From the NCBI GenBank assembly GCA_947474365.1, contig CANJIU010000011.1, positions 1 to 64,000 on the forward strand: a stretch of DNA of 64,000 nucleotides. The letters run 5' to 3'. The stretch's first letter is position 1, and every line of letters begins with the position of its first letter. The notes under the pieces were generated by a model. That model made no database searches and was not told where the DNA came from. It was given only the letters and a program-made list of their open reading frames with translations. Source of the DNA: Opitutia bacterium. Its GTDB lineage: Bacteria; Verrucomicrobiota; Verrucomicrobiia; Opitutales; Opitutaceae. Below, in pieces: positions 1 to 8,490 of this stretch. Made by a program: the position numbers and the translations under genes.

Positions 1-200
1 TCGCGGTCAGAGCTGCGCGGCCGACCATCAAGTGATGGCCCGCAAACTAAGGCTCGAATTTCCCGGTGCGATTTACCATGTGATCAATCGGGGCAACTAC
101 CGGTCGTGGGTCTTTCGCGACCCAAAAACTCGCACGGCGTTTCAGTCCTGCCTGTTCGAAGCCTGCGAGCGATGCGATTGGCTGCTGCACGTCTTTGTCA
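1..200 (+). repeat. Direct repeat copy 1 (RAYT 5' segment)
   Basis: It repeats 1256-1455 almost base for base, covering 31 bases upstream of the transposase start plus the first ~169 coding bases. The left limit is unknown because the window starts inside the repeat. Confidence 0.9.
32..200 (+). pseudogene. Truncated RAYT (Y1_Tnp) transposase, 5' part only
   Basis: This is the N-terminal part of a REP-associated tyrosine transposase. Bases 1-200 are nearly identical to bases 1256-1455 of the intact copy; I count two differences, near 129 and 192. The GTG-ATG start and the first ~56 codons match, including the AIYHVINRGN segment. After about base 200 the sequence changes abruptly into the truncated end of an IS110-family transposase on the other strand. 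The HFH metal-binding motif and the catalytic tyrosine are therefore lost, and the fragment cannot be active. The match runs to the window edge, so the copy probably extends further left. The very high identity implies a recent duplication or recombination. Confidence 0.85.
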
Positions 201-440
201 GTCGATGCCCATTTTCTGGAGGTGGCGGTGGATCACAAAGCCGTTCGGCCCGGCCTCGTAGGCCACGTGCAGCGTCGCGCTATCGGCCCGCAGTTTGGTC
301 AGAGCACGCTCCAGGGCGTGCAGATCCGAACTGATCGTGCCAAACGCGCGGACTTCTCCGTCGCGGCCGGCCTCGGCCACGGCGATGACGATGGTATCCT
401 TGTGGACATCGAGGCCCACAAACTTATCCTGTGTCTTCAT
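198..440 (-). pseudogene. Truncated IS110-family transposase, N-terminal fragment
   Basis: Eighty codons read from an ATG at 440 that follows an AAGGAG ribosome-binding site. The protein begins with KFVGLDVHKDTIVIAVAE, the N-terminus of the RuvC-like DEDD transposase domain of IS110 elements. The first catalytic Asp is residue 11, and the YEAGP segment with the likely Glu is residues 61-65. It ends in a chance stop right at the junction with the RAYT fragment. The rest of the DEDD domain and the C-terminal transposase_20 domain are missing, so this is a remnant. Bases 441-575 upstream look like the matching IS110 leader. Identity is certain at family level. Confidence 0.85.
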
Positions 441-592
441 GTGCTGGTCTCCTTGTTTTGGTGGAACGGTTGTCACCTCCACGATGCGGCTCGGCTCGCT
501 TTCCGCGAGCAACCCGCGCTTCCGGGGACCAGCACACTCCTTTTTCTGCGGCGGCTTCACGCAGCTATAGTGTCTAGCTAAAAGAATAGCCC

Positions 593-1102
593 ATGAAATT
601 CCTCTTCGTATTCATATTTCTCTTATGTCGTCTCTGTGCGGGCGAGCTGACGTTTGAGGTAGTCGACGAAATCGACATACCCATTTCGCGACTGTGGCAA
701 ATGGAGAAGCTCTTGGACGCGTATGATGCCTTTTCAGCTGTGGCCGATGCCGGCGTTCTACAGTTGCCTGACGGCGGTGGTGGCCACCGCGAGATAACGT
801 TCGCTGGCGCACGCGTTACTTGTGACGTGCCCAGGAAGAGCCTTAAGATTACGCTGCCAAACGAGATCGATACGGCACGTGAAGCCGAGATTGCCGATGC
901 TCTCCTAGTTGCGGCGTTCAGGAGGATTTTGGGCCGAGACACTACGATGATCGACAAGGCAAAGTTCATGGCACTGAAAGATGGCACTGATACTGAGAAG
1001 GACCCGGCCCGAAGAATGATTCTGTCGCAGTTACTTTCCGTTGCGGTCGGGCCGGCCGATGGATCGGGTCCAAGAGTTTTCTTGCGACGAAAAACAGGCT
1101 AA
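593..1102 (+). CDS. Hypothetical secreted protein, possibly horizontally acquired
   Basis: The protein has 169 residues and an N-terminal signal peptide (MKFLFVFIFLLCRLCAG), so it is probably exported. I do not recognise the mature part. It is acidic and globular-looking, with a glycine-rich turn (PDGGGGH) near residue 60 and no cysteine pattern or known motif. The gene is visibly less GC-rich than its neighbours. It lies between an IS110 remnant that ends about 20 bp upstream and the left inverted repeat of a RAYT unit about 10 bp downstream, so it may be cargo or an accidental survivor between insertions. The start is chosen for the signal peptide; no good Shine-Dalgarno sequence is visible. 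Confidence 0.55.
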   Translation: MKFLFVFIFLLCRLCAGELTFEVVDEIDIPISRLWQMEKLLDAYDAFSAVADAGVLQLPDGGGGHREITFAGARVTCDVPRKSLKITLPNEIDTAREAEIADALLVAAFRRILGRDTTMIDKAKFMALKDGTDTEKDPARRMILSQLLSVAVGPADGSGPRVFLRRKTG

Positions 1103-1112
1103 GGAGCGCAAA

Positions 1113-1140
1113 AAAGGGTCATGTCGCGTATTGCGTATTT
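1113..1140 (+). repeat. Left inverted REP-like repeat
   Basis: It carries AAAGGGTC followed by ATGTCGCGTATTGCGTATTT. It pairs with the reverse complement of 2250-2278. The repeat begins 10 bp after the stop of the upstream hypothetical gene. Confidence 0.75.
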
Positions 1141-1255
1141 CGGCTCCGAAAGCCGACATAATCCAGTTCGTGCGGGGTGCGGTTCGAACGTCCGCGACGG
1201 TGTCGCGCGCAAACGTCAAGTACTCAGGATGACCAATTTTGGGATGCTAACGCAG

Positions 1256-1455
1256 TCGCGGTCAGAGCTGCGCGGCCGACCATCAAGTGATGGCCCGCAA
1301 ACTAAGGCTCGAATTTCCCGGTGCGATTTACCATGTGATCAATCGGGGCAACTACCGGTCGTGGGTCTTTCGCGACCCAAAAACGCGCACGGCGTTTCAG
1401 TCCTGCCTGTTCGAAGCCTGCGAGCGATGCGATTGGCTGCTGCACGCCTTTGTCA
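1256..1455 (+). repeat. Direct repeat copy 2 (RAYT 5' segment)
   Basis: This is the counterpart of 1-200. It contains the 31 bases before the transposase start and the first part of the intact gene. Confidence 0.9.
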
Positions 1456-2228
1456 TCATGAGCAACCATTTCCATCTGGCGCTCGAGACGCCAGTCGGCA
1501 ACCTCGTCGCAGGCATGCACTGGTTGGAAGTGACGTTTGCGACGCGCTTCAATCGGATGCGGCATGAACATGGCCACTTGTTTGAAGGGCGCTACAAAAG
1601 CCTTTTTGTTGAGGCGGGTACCGCGCTCGGGCCGCTGTGCGACTACATTCACCTGAATCCCGTTCGTGCCTCGAAGCTGAACGCAACCTCGCTCTCGGAC
1701 TACCGGCACAGCAGCTATTGGTTTGTGCAGCAACCGACGCTGCGACCGAAATTCCTGCGGGCAGCCACGGCGCTCGCTGGGGCGGGTGGCTTGACCGATT
1801 CCCCGGCGGGCCGCCGCAGCTATCAGGCGTTCCTGGAATGGCAGGCCGCCGAGGGTCCAGCCGGCAAATCGAAGGCCTATGTAAATCTTAGCGGTGGGTG
1901 GGCTCTGGGCAGCGACGAATTCAAGGCGACCCTCGTGCACGATCTCGCCGTGGTCGCGGACCCGCGCGCACTCGAAACCCACGGGGCGCGTGAGGTGAAG
2001 GAACAACGCTGGTCACGCGCACTGGAGACCGCCTTGCAGGCGACAGGAAAATCACGCGCCGATCTTGAGCGCGATCGGAAATCAGCGCCTTGGAAACTCG
2101 CGGTGGCCGCGCAGCTCAAACGTAGCACCGACGCCAGCAATCAGTGGTTGGCCGCGAACCTGAATCTCGGCACGCCGAGCGGGTTTAGCCACAACCTGAG
2201 CTATTTTAAGCAGGCGGGCCAACAGTGA
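1287..2228 (+). CDS. REP-associated tyrosine transposase (RAYT, Y1_Tnp / IS200-like)
   Basis: A protein of 313 residues, which is usual for long RAYTs. The Y1_Tnp domain spans about residues 8-130. The GAIYHVINRGN strand is at 12-22, the HUH-type metal ligands are His61 and His63 in SNHFHL, and Tyr120 in DYIHLNPVRA is the likely nucleophile. The C-terminal region (about 200-313) is helical and basic, as in RAYTs that bind REP hairpins. Translation could start at GTG 1287 or ATG 1290. The gene sits inside inverted REP-like repeats. All catalytic residues are present, so it is probably functional. RAYTs are thought to move or maintain REP sequences rather than act as ordinary IS transposases. 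Confidence 0.9.
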   Translation: MMARKLRLEFPGAIYHVINRGNYRSWVFRDPKTRTAFQSCLFEACERCDWLLHAFVIMSNHFHLALETPVGNLVAGMHWLEVTFATRFNRMRHEHGHLFEGRYKSLFVEAGTALGPLCDYIHLNPVRASKLNATSLSDYRHSSYWFVQQPTLRPKFLRAATALAGAGGLTDSPAGRRSYQAFLEWQAAEGPAGKSKAYVNLSGGWALGSDEFKATLVHDLAVVADPRALETHGAREVKEQRWSRALETALQATGKSRADLERDRKSAPWKLAVAAQLKRSTDASNQWLAANLNLGTPSGFSHNLSYFKQAGQQ

Positions 2229-2249
2229 ACGCCGGAGCGAGATTCCGCT

Positions 2250-2278
2250 AAATACGCAATACGCGACACGACCCCTTT
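2250..2278 (-). repeat. Right inverted REP-like repeat
   Basis: This is the inverted partner of 1113-1140, reading AAATACGCAATACGCGAC on the plus strand. It begins 21 bp after the RAYT stop codon and lies only about 60 bp before the first TA pair. Confidence 0.75.
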
Positions 2279-2289
2279 GTCACCGTCGT

Positions 2290-2336
2290 GGGAAAAGGCA
2301 GAGGTGGCGTTTCACGCCGGCACCGCCAAATTTCCC
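2290..2336. promoter_or_regulatory. Inverted repeat upstream of antitoxin gene (candidate operator)
   Basis: GGGAAA (2290-2295) and TTTCCC (2331-2336) enclose a second interrupted dyad (GGTGGCG ... CGCCGGCACC). The structure ends 3 bp before the antitoxin ATG. Type II TA operons are commonly autoregulated at such dyads. The assignment rests on position and symmetry only. Confidence 0.3.
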
Positions 2337-2338
2337 GC

Positions 2339-2551
2339 ATGACCCACGTACAAGCACTCCGGAAAGATGCGTTGACCCTCTCGGACACGGAACGAGCAGT
2401 ACTTGCAGCGGACCTCCTGCAGACTCTGCCGGCCGTGCGTTCGGACGAAGATGAAGGTGTCGCCGAAGCATTGCGCCGGGATGCGGAATTGGACGCCGAC
2501 CCTGCCGCCGGCATCGAATGGTCAGCTCTCAAGAAAAAGTTGGGCCGGTAA
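2339..2551 (+). CDS. Addiction-module antitoxin (unstable antitoxin family)
   Basis: A 70-residue protein, small and acidic, with the layout of the putative addiction-module component family: an N-terminal helix (VQALRKDALTLSDTERAVLA), a short 'ADLLQTLP' turn and an acidic tail ending IEWSALKKKL that would wrap around the toxin. The start at 2339 is preferred over an upstream in-frame GTG (2288) because the family normally begins just before this helix. The toxin gene follows after 3 bp, so the two form one operon. The antitoxin should neutralise the downstream RelE/ParE-fold protein and repress the operon. No Shine-Dalgarno sequence is obvious. Confidence 0.75.
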   Translation: MTHVQALRKDALTLSDTERAVLAADLLQTLPAVRSDEDEGVAEALRRDAELDADPAAGIEWSALKKKLGR

Positions 2552-2554
2552 GCG

Positions 2555-2848
2555 ATGGCGCTAATTTTTCACCGGCTCGTCCAGAAAGAGGTGCGGGCGG
2601 TTCTTCAGTACGACGAAGAGCAAGGCGGGTCGCCATCAGCCGATCGCTTTTTCGAGGAGCTCGATGCGCTCGTTGTGCAGATTGCTCGGGACCCAAGAAG
2701 GTTTCACCCTGCATCTCGTGGTCTTCGTCGTGCGACTCTATCGCGATTTCCTTACCACCTCCTTTTCCGAGAGGTCGCGACCGGCGTTCGGATTCTCGTC
2801 TTACGCCATCACAAGCGACATCCGCGATTCGGGCTCACTCGAAAATAA
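2555..2848 (+). CDS. RelE/ParE-family toxin
   Basis: 97 residues, the normal size for RelE/ParE toxins. Typical parts are an N-terminal helix pair (VQKEVRAVLQYDEEQ), then FFEELDALVVQIARDPRRF, then the strand-rich C-terminus with RFPYHLLFREV and HHKRHP. It lies 3 bp behind its antitoxin gene. ParE types poison gyrase and RelE types cut mRNA on the ribosome; the sequence does not tell me which applies. Similar length and order to the pair at 10716-11206 suggest the two pairs are relatives. Confidence 0.8.
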   Translation: MALIFHRLVQKEVRAVLQYDEEQGGSPSADRFFEELDALVVQIARDPRRFHPASRGLRRATLSRFPYHLLFREVATGVRILVLRHHKRHPRFGLTRK

Positions 2849-3049
2849 AAGCCCAACTCCGAGCGTTCTGCTTCGCCAAAGCGCGGAGAGGGAAGCAGGT
2901 TGAACAGACCCGTCTGGAATGACGGCGGCAGGTCGGCACCGCTTATATGTGGTTTTTAGTTTTGGCTACCAGAGGGCGCGGCGTGACCCGCAAGAGAGCA
3001 GGAGATCGCCAGTGAGTCGACGGGGCCTGCCGCCCCCCCAACCTTCGAA

Positions 3050-3391
3050 TCAGCGCCTGCCCCAGGCGGTCAACCCGTCGCCGATTCGGTCAACGAGTGC
3101 GCCCAGATCGTGATTCCACCCGTAAATTCCGGCGACAAGGCAGCCGAGCGCACCGAGCACCCCCAGGCCGAGGTGCAGGAAATACCTCTTCGGCGTTTCC
3201 TCTCTGAGGTAGGTGCGTGACTTCGACTCGTCGTCTTCGTCTCGATCCTCGACCATGCCGTTGCGATGGGAGCGGATCACGTCGATGGCGAAAAATACCC
3301 CGAGCAGGAGGAGCATGACTGCCATTTGGCGGGGCGTATCCATGGCGAGTTGCAGGGCGAAACTGCCGATTGCAAAGGAGCAGTCGAGCAC
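3050..3391 (-). CDS. Small hypothetical membrane protein
   Basis: 113 residues with two predicted membrane helices: MAVMLLLLGVFFAIDVI near the N-terminus and YFLHLGLGVLGALGCLVAGI near the C-terminus. They are separated by a highly charged segment (EDRDEDDESKSR). The start is uncertain: a GTG at 3391 gives the full length, while ATG 3343 gives a 97-residue form that begins MDTPRQMAVM. The family is not recognised and no neighbour explains it. The paired hydrophobic segments around a charged loop make a real inner-membrane protein likely. Confidence 0.5.
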   Translation of the reverse strand: MLDCSFAIGSFALQLAMDTPRQMAVMLLLLGVFFAIDVIRSHRNGMVEDRDEDDESKSRTYLREETPKRYFLHLGLGVLGALGCLVAGIYGWNHDLGALVDRIGDGLTAWGRR

Positions 3392-3468
3392 TTTTAACCC
3401 GTCTGTCCAGTCGCGGAGACCAAGCCGGCGAAGGCCCGGACGCGCCGCCGTAACCGTTTACCGGCGAC

Positions 3469-3855
3469 ATGGGAACCGCTCCGCCTTTCGCCCGGGCGGT
3501 GTCCGCGGATCTCGTCCGCAAGTTGGTCTATGCCGCCTCGGCCAAGGCGGCCGGTCGCACGATGTTGTTCGCTTTGACAATAGGGGACTTCCTGAACCTT
3601 CCCGAGGTGAAGGGAATCGATCTCACGGGCTACAACGGCGTTTCGGCGACGCGATCACGATCAAGGCCGTGGACGACTTCGAGGTCGTCTCGGTCAAGGT
3701 CACGATTCGCAACGCCGCGTGCCAGCAAACCACCATCAGTGTTGCTATAAGCGCCAGCGAGTGGAAACGGCGCGCGCCGGCGAGTGGAAGCTCGGCCGCG
3801 TTTCCCGGTCCACTCGCTGGTGCTCGCGGCTACGAGTAATTGGCAAGGGGGAGAT
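3469..3855 (+). pseudogene. Frameshifted remnant of an uncharacterised protein
   Basis: From ATG 3469 the frame reads sensibly to LTGYNGVS near 3645. A single missing G in the GGCG run near 3643-3650 then shifts the frame. The next frame continues coherently as GDAITIKAVDDFEVVSVKV. A third frame gives VETARAGEWKLG (about 3760-3795) and LVLAATSNW (about 3815-3840), which look like later strands of the same beta-rich domain. I read this as a decayed gene with at least two frameshifts and an internal loss. The layout resembles uncharacterised proteins I cannot assign to a named family. Confidence 0.5.
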
Positions 3856-3947
3856 GCGCTCCTTGGTTGCGGGCAACGGAGCCGATCCGCTCCCTCAGGC
3901 GTTTGCGCGTGACCCCGGTCGCGAACTGCGGGCTCGGTTTCCCCGGC

Positions 3948-5291
3948 TCACTTTCCCAGGCAGATCAGCTTCGTGCCGGTGCGGACGTAGAGGTTGCCCT
4001 GGGAGATCGCGACGCTGGAGCGGTGCCGGGTGTCATCGCCTTCGTCGCGCAGGTTGGCGGTGTGCAGTCGCTTGAACTCCGTGCCGCCGGCCTGGATCAC
4101 TGACACATCAGCGTCGAAGTTCATCACGTAGATCTTGCCGTCGGCGGCGGTGGGCGACGCTTGGAAGACGGACTTGCCGCCGAGATCGCCGCTCCACACG
4201 ACCGCACCGTCGGCCGGGTTGACGCAATAGAGCTTCTTCTTCGTGCCGTTCAGAATGTAGAATTTTCCCTCGTAGAAGAGCGGCGTGGGCACGTCGGAGT
4301 TGAGATCGCGCTCGTTCGGCGACGGGGCGGCCTCGGCCGGATCCTCGGTCGTCTGCACGTGGCTCTGCCACGCGAGGCCCTTGTTCGAGAGCGTGCCGCT
4401 GCCGCCGGCCTTCACCGCGTAGACGGGAGCGTTCTTCGGGCCGCAGGCGAGGATGACGCCGCCGCCGACAGCGGGAGAGGGCACCAGCCGCCAATGTCCG
4501 ATCTTGGTCGGGTTCCACGTTCCCCAGCGCCAGAGTTCGCGGCCGTTCTTGGGGTCGTGGCCGGTGATGCAGTCACCGCCGACGACGATGAGTTCCTCGC
4601 GACCGTTGTGCGTGAAGGGCAGGGGAGTGCTATACGCCTCGCGCGACTCGGCGACCGCGTCGGAAGGGCGGACGCTGCGCCAGAGGTCTTTTCCGGTGGC
4701 GGGCTCCATCGCGAGGAGGTAGGACTCGTTGCCAGTCGGCTGGCCGCGACCGCGCACGGCGACATCGCGCTGGAGGACCTCCATGATGAGGCGTCCGTCG
4801 TGCAGGAGCGGGCTGGCGGAGAACGTCCATTGAAACGCGAACGGCCCGAGGTTGCGCGCCCAGAGTTTCTTCCCGCCGACGTCGAAGGCGACGAGATCGC
4901 CGGTGCCGAAGAAGAACACCGCGATCTTGCCGTCGGTGACCGGCGAGGGCGAACACGTGTTGCTGTACTGGCCGTCTGAGGTGAATTCGCTGATCGCCGC
5001 ACGCCACACCTCCTGGCCGGTGCGACGATCGAGACGCATCGCGAGCTGCTGGCCCGACTTCGCGTCGGCGGCGGTCACGAACACCATGTCGCCCCAGATT
5101 ACGGGAGTCGCGGCGGAAGAGCCGGGCAGTGGGACGGCCCATTTCACGCCGTCGGTCTTGCTGAATTTTTCCGGCAGGCCTTTTTCCGGGCTGGTACCGT
5201 TGTGCAGCGGGCCGCGCCAGTTGGCCCAATTCTCGGCATGGAGTGCGGGGGCGGCCAGGAGCAACGTGAGGGGAAGCAGGATGCGGATCAT
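3948..5291 (-). CDS. Secreted PQQ-like beta-propeller protein
   Basis: The 447-residue protein has a clear signal peptide (MIRILLPLTLLLAAPALHA), then repeated PQQ-type propeller blades of the A/V-D-x-x-T/D-G-x-x-x-W kind: LDRRTGQEVWR, MEPATGKDLWR, HDPKNGRELWRW, VNPADGAVVWS. The WANWRGPLHNGTSPEKGLP opening is typical of the planctomycete/verrucomicrobial family annotated as outer membrane protein assembly factor BamB-like. No catalytic dehydrogenase residues are evident, so it is probably a binding or scaffold propeller in the periplasm, not a PQQ enzyme. It is divergent from the TBDR at 5550, with 258 bp between, and may share a control region with it. Confidence 0.85.
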   Translation of the reverse strand: MIRILLPLTLLLAAPALHAENWANWRGPLHNGTSPEKGLPEKFSKTDGVKWAVPLPGSSAATPVIWGDMVFVTAADAKSGQQLAMRLDRRTGQEVWRAAISEFTSDGQYSNTCSPSPVTDGKIAVFFFGTGDLVAFDVGGKKLWARNLGPFAFQWTFSASPLLHDGRLIMEVLQRDVAVRGRGQPTGNESYLLAMEPATGKDLWRSVRPSDAVAESREAYSTPLPFTHNGREELIVVGGDCITGHDPKNGRELWRWGTWNPTKIGHWRLVPSPAVGGGVILACGPKNAPVYAVKAGGSGTLSNKGLAWQSHVQTTEDPAEAAPSPNERDLNSDVPTPLFYEGKFYILNGTKKKLYCVNPADGAVVWSGDLGGKSVFQASPTAADGKIYVMNFDADVSVIQAGGTEFKRLHTANLRDEGDDTRHRSSVAISQGNLYVRTGTKLICLGK

Positions 5292-5549
5292 GGTGACGGA
5301 AGGGTTTCCGAAAATGGAATGATGGCACGAAAAAAAGGAGCCATTCCGGCTTCAACCCGCTGGATGGGAGGCTGCGGCCGGCAGTGGTGCGAGGGCTATA
5401 CCTCTTATTCCGCTTTGTTGATGGGCCGTGTTCCTGTCGTGTTGCGACCAGTACCTTCTCGTCACCCGCGGTCGTCCCCTTGGTTCTTTCCCGCCAGCCA
5501 TCAAGGCACGTCAGATCCGAAGACGATTGCGGACAACCCCTCCTCTTCC

Positions 5550-8477
5550 ATGACATCTGTAGTTGATCACATCCGCCGTGCGGCCTTGGCCGGCATCGCC
5601 GGTCTCGGCGCCGCTTCTTCCGCCAATTCGGCTACCCCACCACGCAGCAACGCGGCGGACGAAACCGTGCAACTGACGCCGTTCGAGGTGCAGGCCGACT
5701 CTGATCGCGGCTACGGGGCGCTGAACTCGAATTCGCTGACGGGCTTCCGAGTGCCGCTGGAGAAATTGCCCATTACCGCCGAGATCCTGGACCAGACCTT
5801 CATGAAGGACGTTGGCCCGGGCCGCGACGTTTACGAGATGCTGCAGACGTTTTCCGCCGGGGCTGGGTTTTCTCCCTTCGACTCGGGCGGCACGGCGGGC
5901 ACGTCGCAGCCGCTTGATCGTCAGGGCAACGCCAACTCCCTGCGCGGGCTCAGTGCGCCCTCGGCGAAGCGCGACGGCCTCCTCGATGCCAACGAATTCG
6001 GCACGGGCCTTTCCACCAGCTTTGACGTCGAGCGCGTCGAGATCATCAACGGCCCGCAGGCGCTGCTCTTCGGCAACGGCGGTGGCGGTGGCGTGCTCAA
6101 CATCATCTCGAAGCAGGCGCGTTTCGGCCGCCGCCCATCGACCGAACTCATGTTTCAGACGGACTCCGCCGGGCACAAGATGGGTCAGGTTGATTTTGGT
6201 GTCGGCACCGATCGACTCGCGGTGCGCCTCACGGCGGTCGATCAGACGACCGGTTCGCGCCGGGCGGATCTGGGCGGGCCTTTGCGTGGTTATTACGCGC
6301 AGGTCGCGTTTCGGCTCCTGAACACGACGTTTCGCTTTTCGTCGGACTACACCGACTACGACGAGCAATTGCCGAATTATCCGACACTCACCGCCCGCAG
6401 TGCGGCGCTCGACGCACGCAATGGCCAGCGGCTTACCTGGCTGCTCGCGACGAACCAGATCGGCGCGAGCGCCGCGGGCACGAGCGGCGCCGGCGTGATT
6501 CTCAATGGCAAGGTCAACTGGGACAACGTCAACTCCTTCGCCGGACAGTGGGCGGGCGACCGGCGGATCGCCGTCTACGACAATTTCACGGCCGAGAGCG
6601 TGTGGACGCGCTGGCTCTCGACGCAGCTGTCCCTCGCCTACGCGGCGCAGGATCACCAGCTGAGCCGGGCCGGAGTGGCGCTCTACGCGCCGGATGCGAC
6701 GGCCAATCCGCTCGGGGTCTGGGCGATGGGACTCACCGGCAATCCGGCTTCGGTCGACACCAACCGCCAGTGGGCGAAAGCGATCCGGTTTTCCGCCCTG
6801 TTCACGAACGAGTTCTTCCGCGGTCGCGCGAAGAGCCAGACGACGATGGGCGCGGATTTTTCCCGGCGCGACAACAGCAGCATGGGCTACGCGTATTATC
6901 GCGCCGACGCCGACGGAAATCTCGTCCGCACCAATGGCGTCCGCACCGTGATGCCCGCGCAGGTGTGGTCGGTCGCCAACGGTCCGGTGCCGTATTCGGT
7001 GTTCAAGCGGTTCGTCGATCACACGACCGTCAATGGCGTCAACTATACCCGCGCGCTGATCAACTCCGTCGACCCGACGCTGATCACGCCGCTCAACCCG
7101 CTCGGCACCACCTCCACCACGGGCACGTACAACATCCGGCACTTTCTCAACAAGGGGCTGTTTGGCGCCAACTACACCCAGTGGTTCGACGGGCGCCTCA
7201 GCACGATTGTCGGCGTGCGTTCGACGAAATTTCACCAGGAAATCGCCGACGGCACGACGCGTGCGGGCACGGCGATCTCCAACCTCTCCAACACCAGCAT
7301 CAACCTTGGTGCCGTCTGGCAGGCGACGAAGCGGCTGAGCCCGTACGTCCAGTTTTCGGATTCCTACGCGCCGCCCAACAACACCGCGTTCGATCCCTAC
7401 GGCACGCCGCCCAAGGTCGCCCACTCGGAGGGCAAGGAGGTCGGCGTGAAGATTTCGGATCCAGCGAGCGTCCTGTCTGGTTCCCTGGCGCTCTACCAGG
7501 TCGACTCGAAGGACGAACAGGCCCTCATCCCCGCGGGCCTGCTCGACGCCATCAATCCGTCGGGCCTGAACGGCGGGCGGTTTGGCAACGCGCCCAGCAC
7601 GACGATTGCCGTGAACCGCAAGTCGCAGGGCGCTCAGCTCAGCCTAACTGCGAATCCCGTGCCGAACTGGCGGATGCGCCTTTCCACGGCGTACGTCGAT
7701 GGGACGATCGGCACGACGAAGTCCTACGGGCAACTCTATAACGATCAGTTTTATCAGAACGCGCAGGGCCAGGTAACGTACCGCGATGGCTCGACGGTCT
7801 TCGTGAATCCGACCTTCGACACCCGCAATCCGGTCGCCACCGCGACGAGCGCCGGGGCGGTGCCGTTGACGGTCGCGATGCTGAGCAGCCCGACAAGTCC
7901 GTATTATGCGAATCCGGTGGCGATCTCGGGTGCGATCAATTCCGGTTCCGCCGCGGCCACGGTCTTGCGCGTGGTCGACCCGGTGCGCGGCCCGATCCTG
8001 ACGGGTGTGCGCGGCCTGCCGATCACCGCGCAGCAAATTAATCCAGGTTTTACCGTTCCCCGCGAGATTGTCGCGGTGCGCTCGGGTGAGGCCACGACGG
8101 GTTTTCCCAGGTACAGTGCGAACTTCACGAGCGTCTACACCGTGAGCGAAGGGCCCGCGAAGGGCGTCCGGTTTGGAGGCACCGTCGGTCTCGGCTGGAA
8201 GAACACCTGGTATTACTACGATCCCAATGGCGTCAGCCCGGTGCGGCCGCGGATTCCACTCTACAAAAACACTCTGGTGCGCTTCGATCCGGTCCTGGGT
8301 TATGAGCATCGGTTCCGGCGGCTGACGTTTTCAACCCAGCTCAACGTGACCAACCTCTTCAACCGCTACCGGGTCGTGCTCTTGCCCAATCCCACCGCGG
8401 GCTGGGTCGGCCCGAACGACGCCACGTTTGACCAGCAGCCACGCGTCTACCGTTGGACCAACACGATTAGTTTCTGA
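5550..8477 (+). CDS. TonB-dependent outer membrane receptor (TBDR 1)
   Basis: Starting at ATG 5550 the protein has 975 residues. A short export segment is followed by ETVQLTPFEVQADSDRGYGA, then the plug domain (VERVEIINGPQALLFGN marks its end), and a long 22-strand barrel that ends in aromatic Phe (RWTNTISF), the outer-membrane assembly signal. The frame stays open far upstream, but the ATG at 5550 places the export signal at the N-terminus. The role is energised uptake of an oligosaccharide or chelate across the outer membrane. The sialidase-like gene follows 13 bp downstream, so the two are very likely cotranscribed. No SusD-type lipoprotein accompanies it. Confidence 0.9.
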   Translation: MTSVVDHIRRAALAGIAGLGAASSANSATPPRSNAADETVQLTPFEVQADSDRGYGALNSNSLTGFRVPLEKLPITAEILDQTFMKDVGPGRDVYEMLQTFSAGAGFSPFDSGGTAGTSQPLDRQGNANSLRGLSAPSAKRDGLLDANEFGTGLSTSFDVERVEIINGPQALLFGNGGGGGVLNIISKQARFGRRPSTELMFQTDSAGHKMGQVDFGVGTDRLAVRLTAVDQTTGSRRADLGGPLRGYYAQVAFRLLNTTFRFSSDYTDYDEQLPNYPTLTARSAALDARNGQRLTWLLATNQIGASAAGTSGAGVILNGKVNWDNVNSFAGQWAGDRRIAVYDNFTAESVWTRWLSTQLSLAYAAQDHQLSRAGVALYAPDATANPLGVWAMGLTGNPASVDTNRQWAKAIRFSALFTNEFFRGRAKSQTTMGADFSRRDNSSMGYAYYRADADGNLVRTNGVRTVMPAQVWSVANGPVPYSVFKRFVDHTTVNGVNYTRALINSVDPTLITPLNPLGTTSTTGTYNIRHFLNKGLFGANYTQWFDGRLSTIVGVRSTKFHQEIADGTTRAGTAISNLSNTSINLGAVWQATKRLSPYVQFSDSYAPPNNTAFDPYGTPPKVAHSEGKEVGVKISDPASVLSGSLALYQVDSKDEQALIPAGLLDAINPSGLNGGRFGNAPSTTIAVNRKSQGAQLSLTANPVPNWRMRLSTAYVDGTIGTTKSYGQLYNDQFYQNAQGQVTYRDGSTVFVNPTFDTRNPVATATSAGAVPLTVAMLSSPTSPYYANPVAISGAINSGSAAATVLRVVDPVRGPILTGVRGLPITAQQINPGFTVPREIVAVRSGEATTGFPRYSANFTSVYTVSEGPAKGVRFGGTVGLGWKNTWYYYDPNGVSPVRPRIPLYKNTLVRFDPVLGYEHRFRRLTFSTQLNVTNLFNRYRVVLLPNPTAGWVGPNDATFDQQPRVYRWTNTISF

Positions 8478-8490
8478 TCCTCCGCGCCCC

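Larger units (their letters stand above)
1113..2278 (+). mobile_element. RAYT unit bounded by inverted REP-like repeats
   Basis: An intact Y1_Tnp transposase gene is enclosed by near-perfect inverted repeats at 1113-1140 and 2250-2278 that share the core GTCGCGTATTGCGTATTT. One base differs and one base is inserted between the arms. I see no target-site duplication, as expected for single-strand HUH transposition. RAYT genes flanked by inverted REP sequences (REPtrons) are an established arrangement; calling this unit mobile is an inference. Confidence 0.65.

Noticed and set aside
5300..5375. Imperfect hairpin (GGAATG...CATTCC) between the PQQ gene and TBDR 1 as a riboswitch
   Set aside because: The stem is short with a long loop, and no known riboswitch core is visible.
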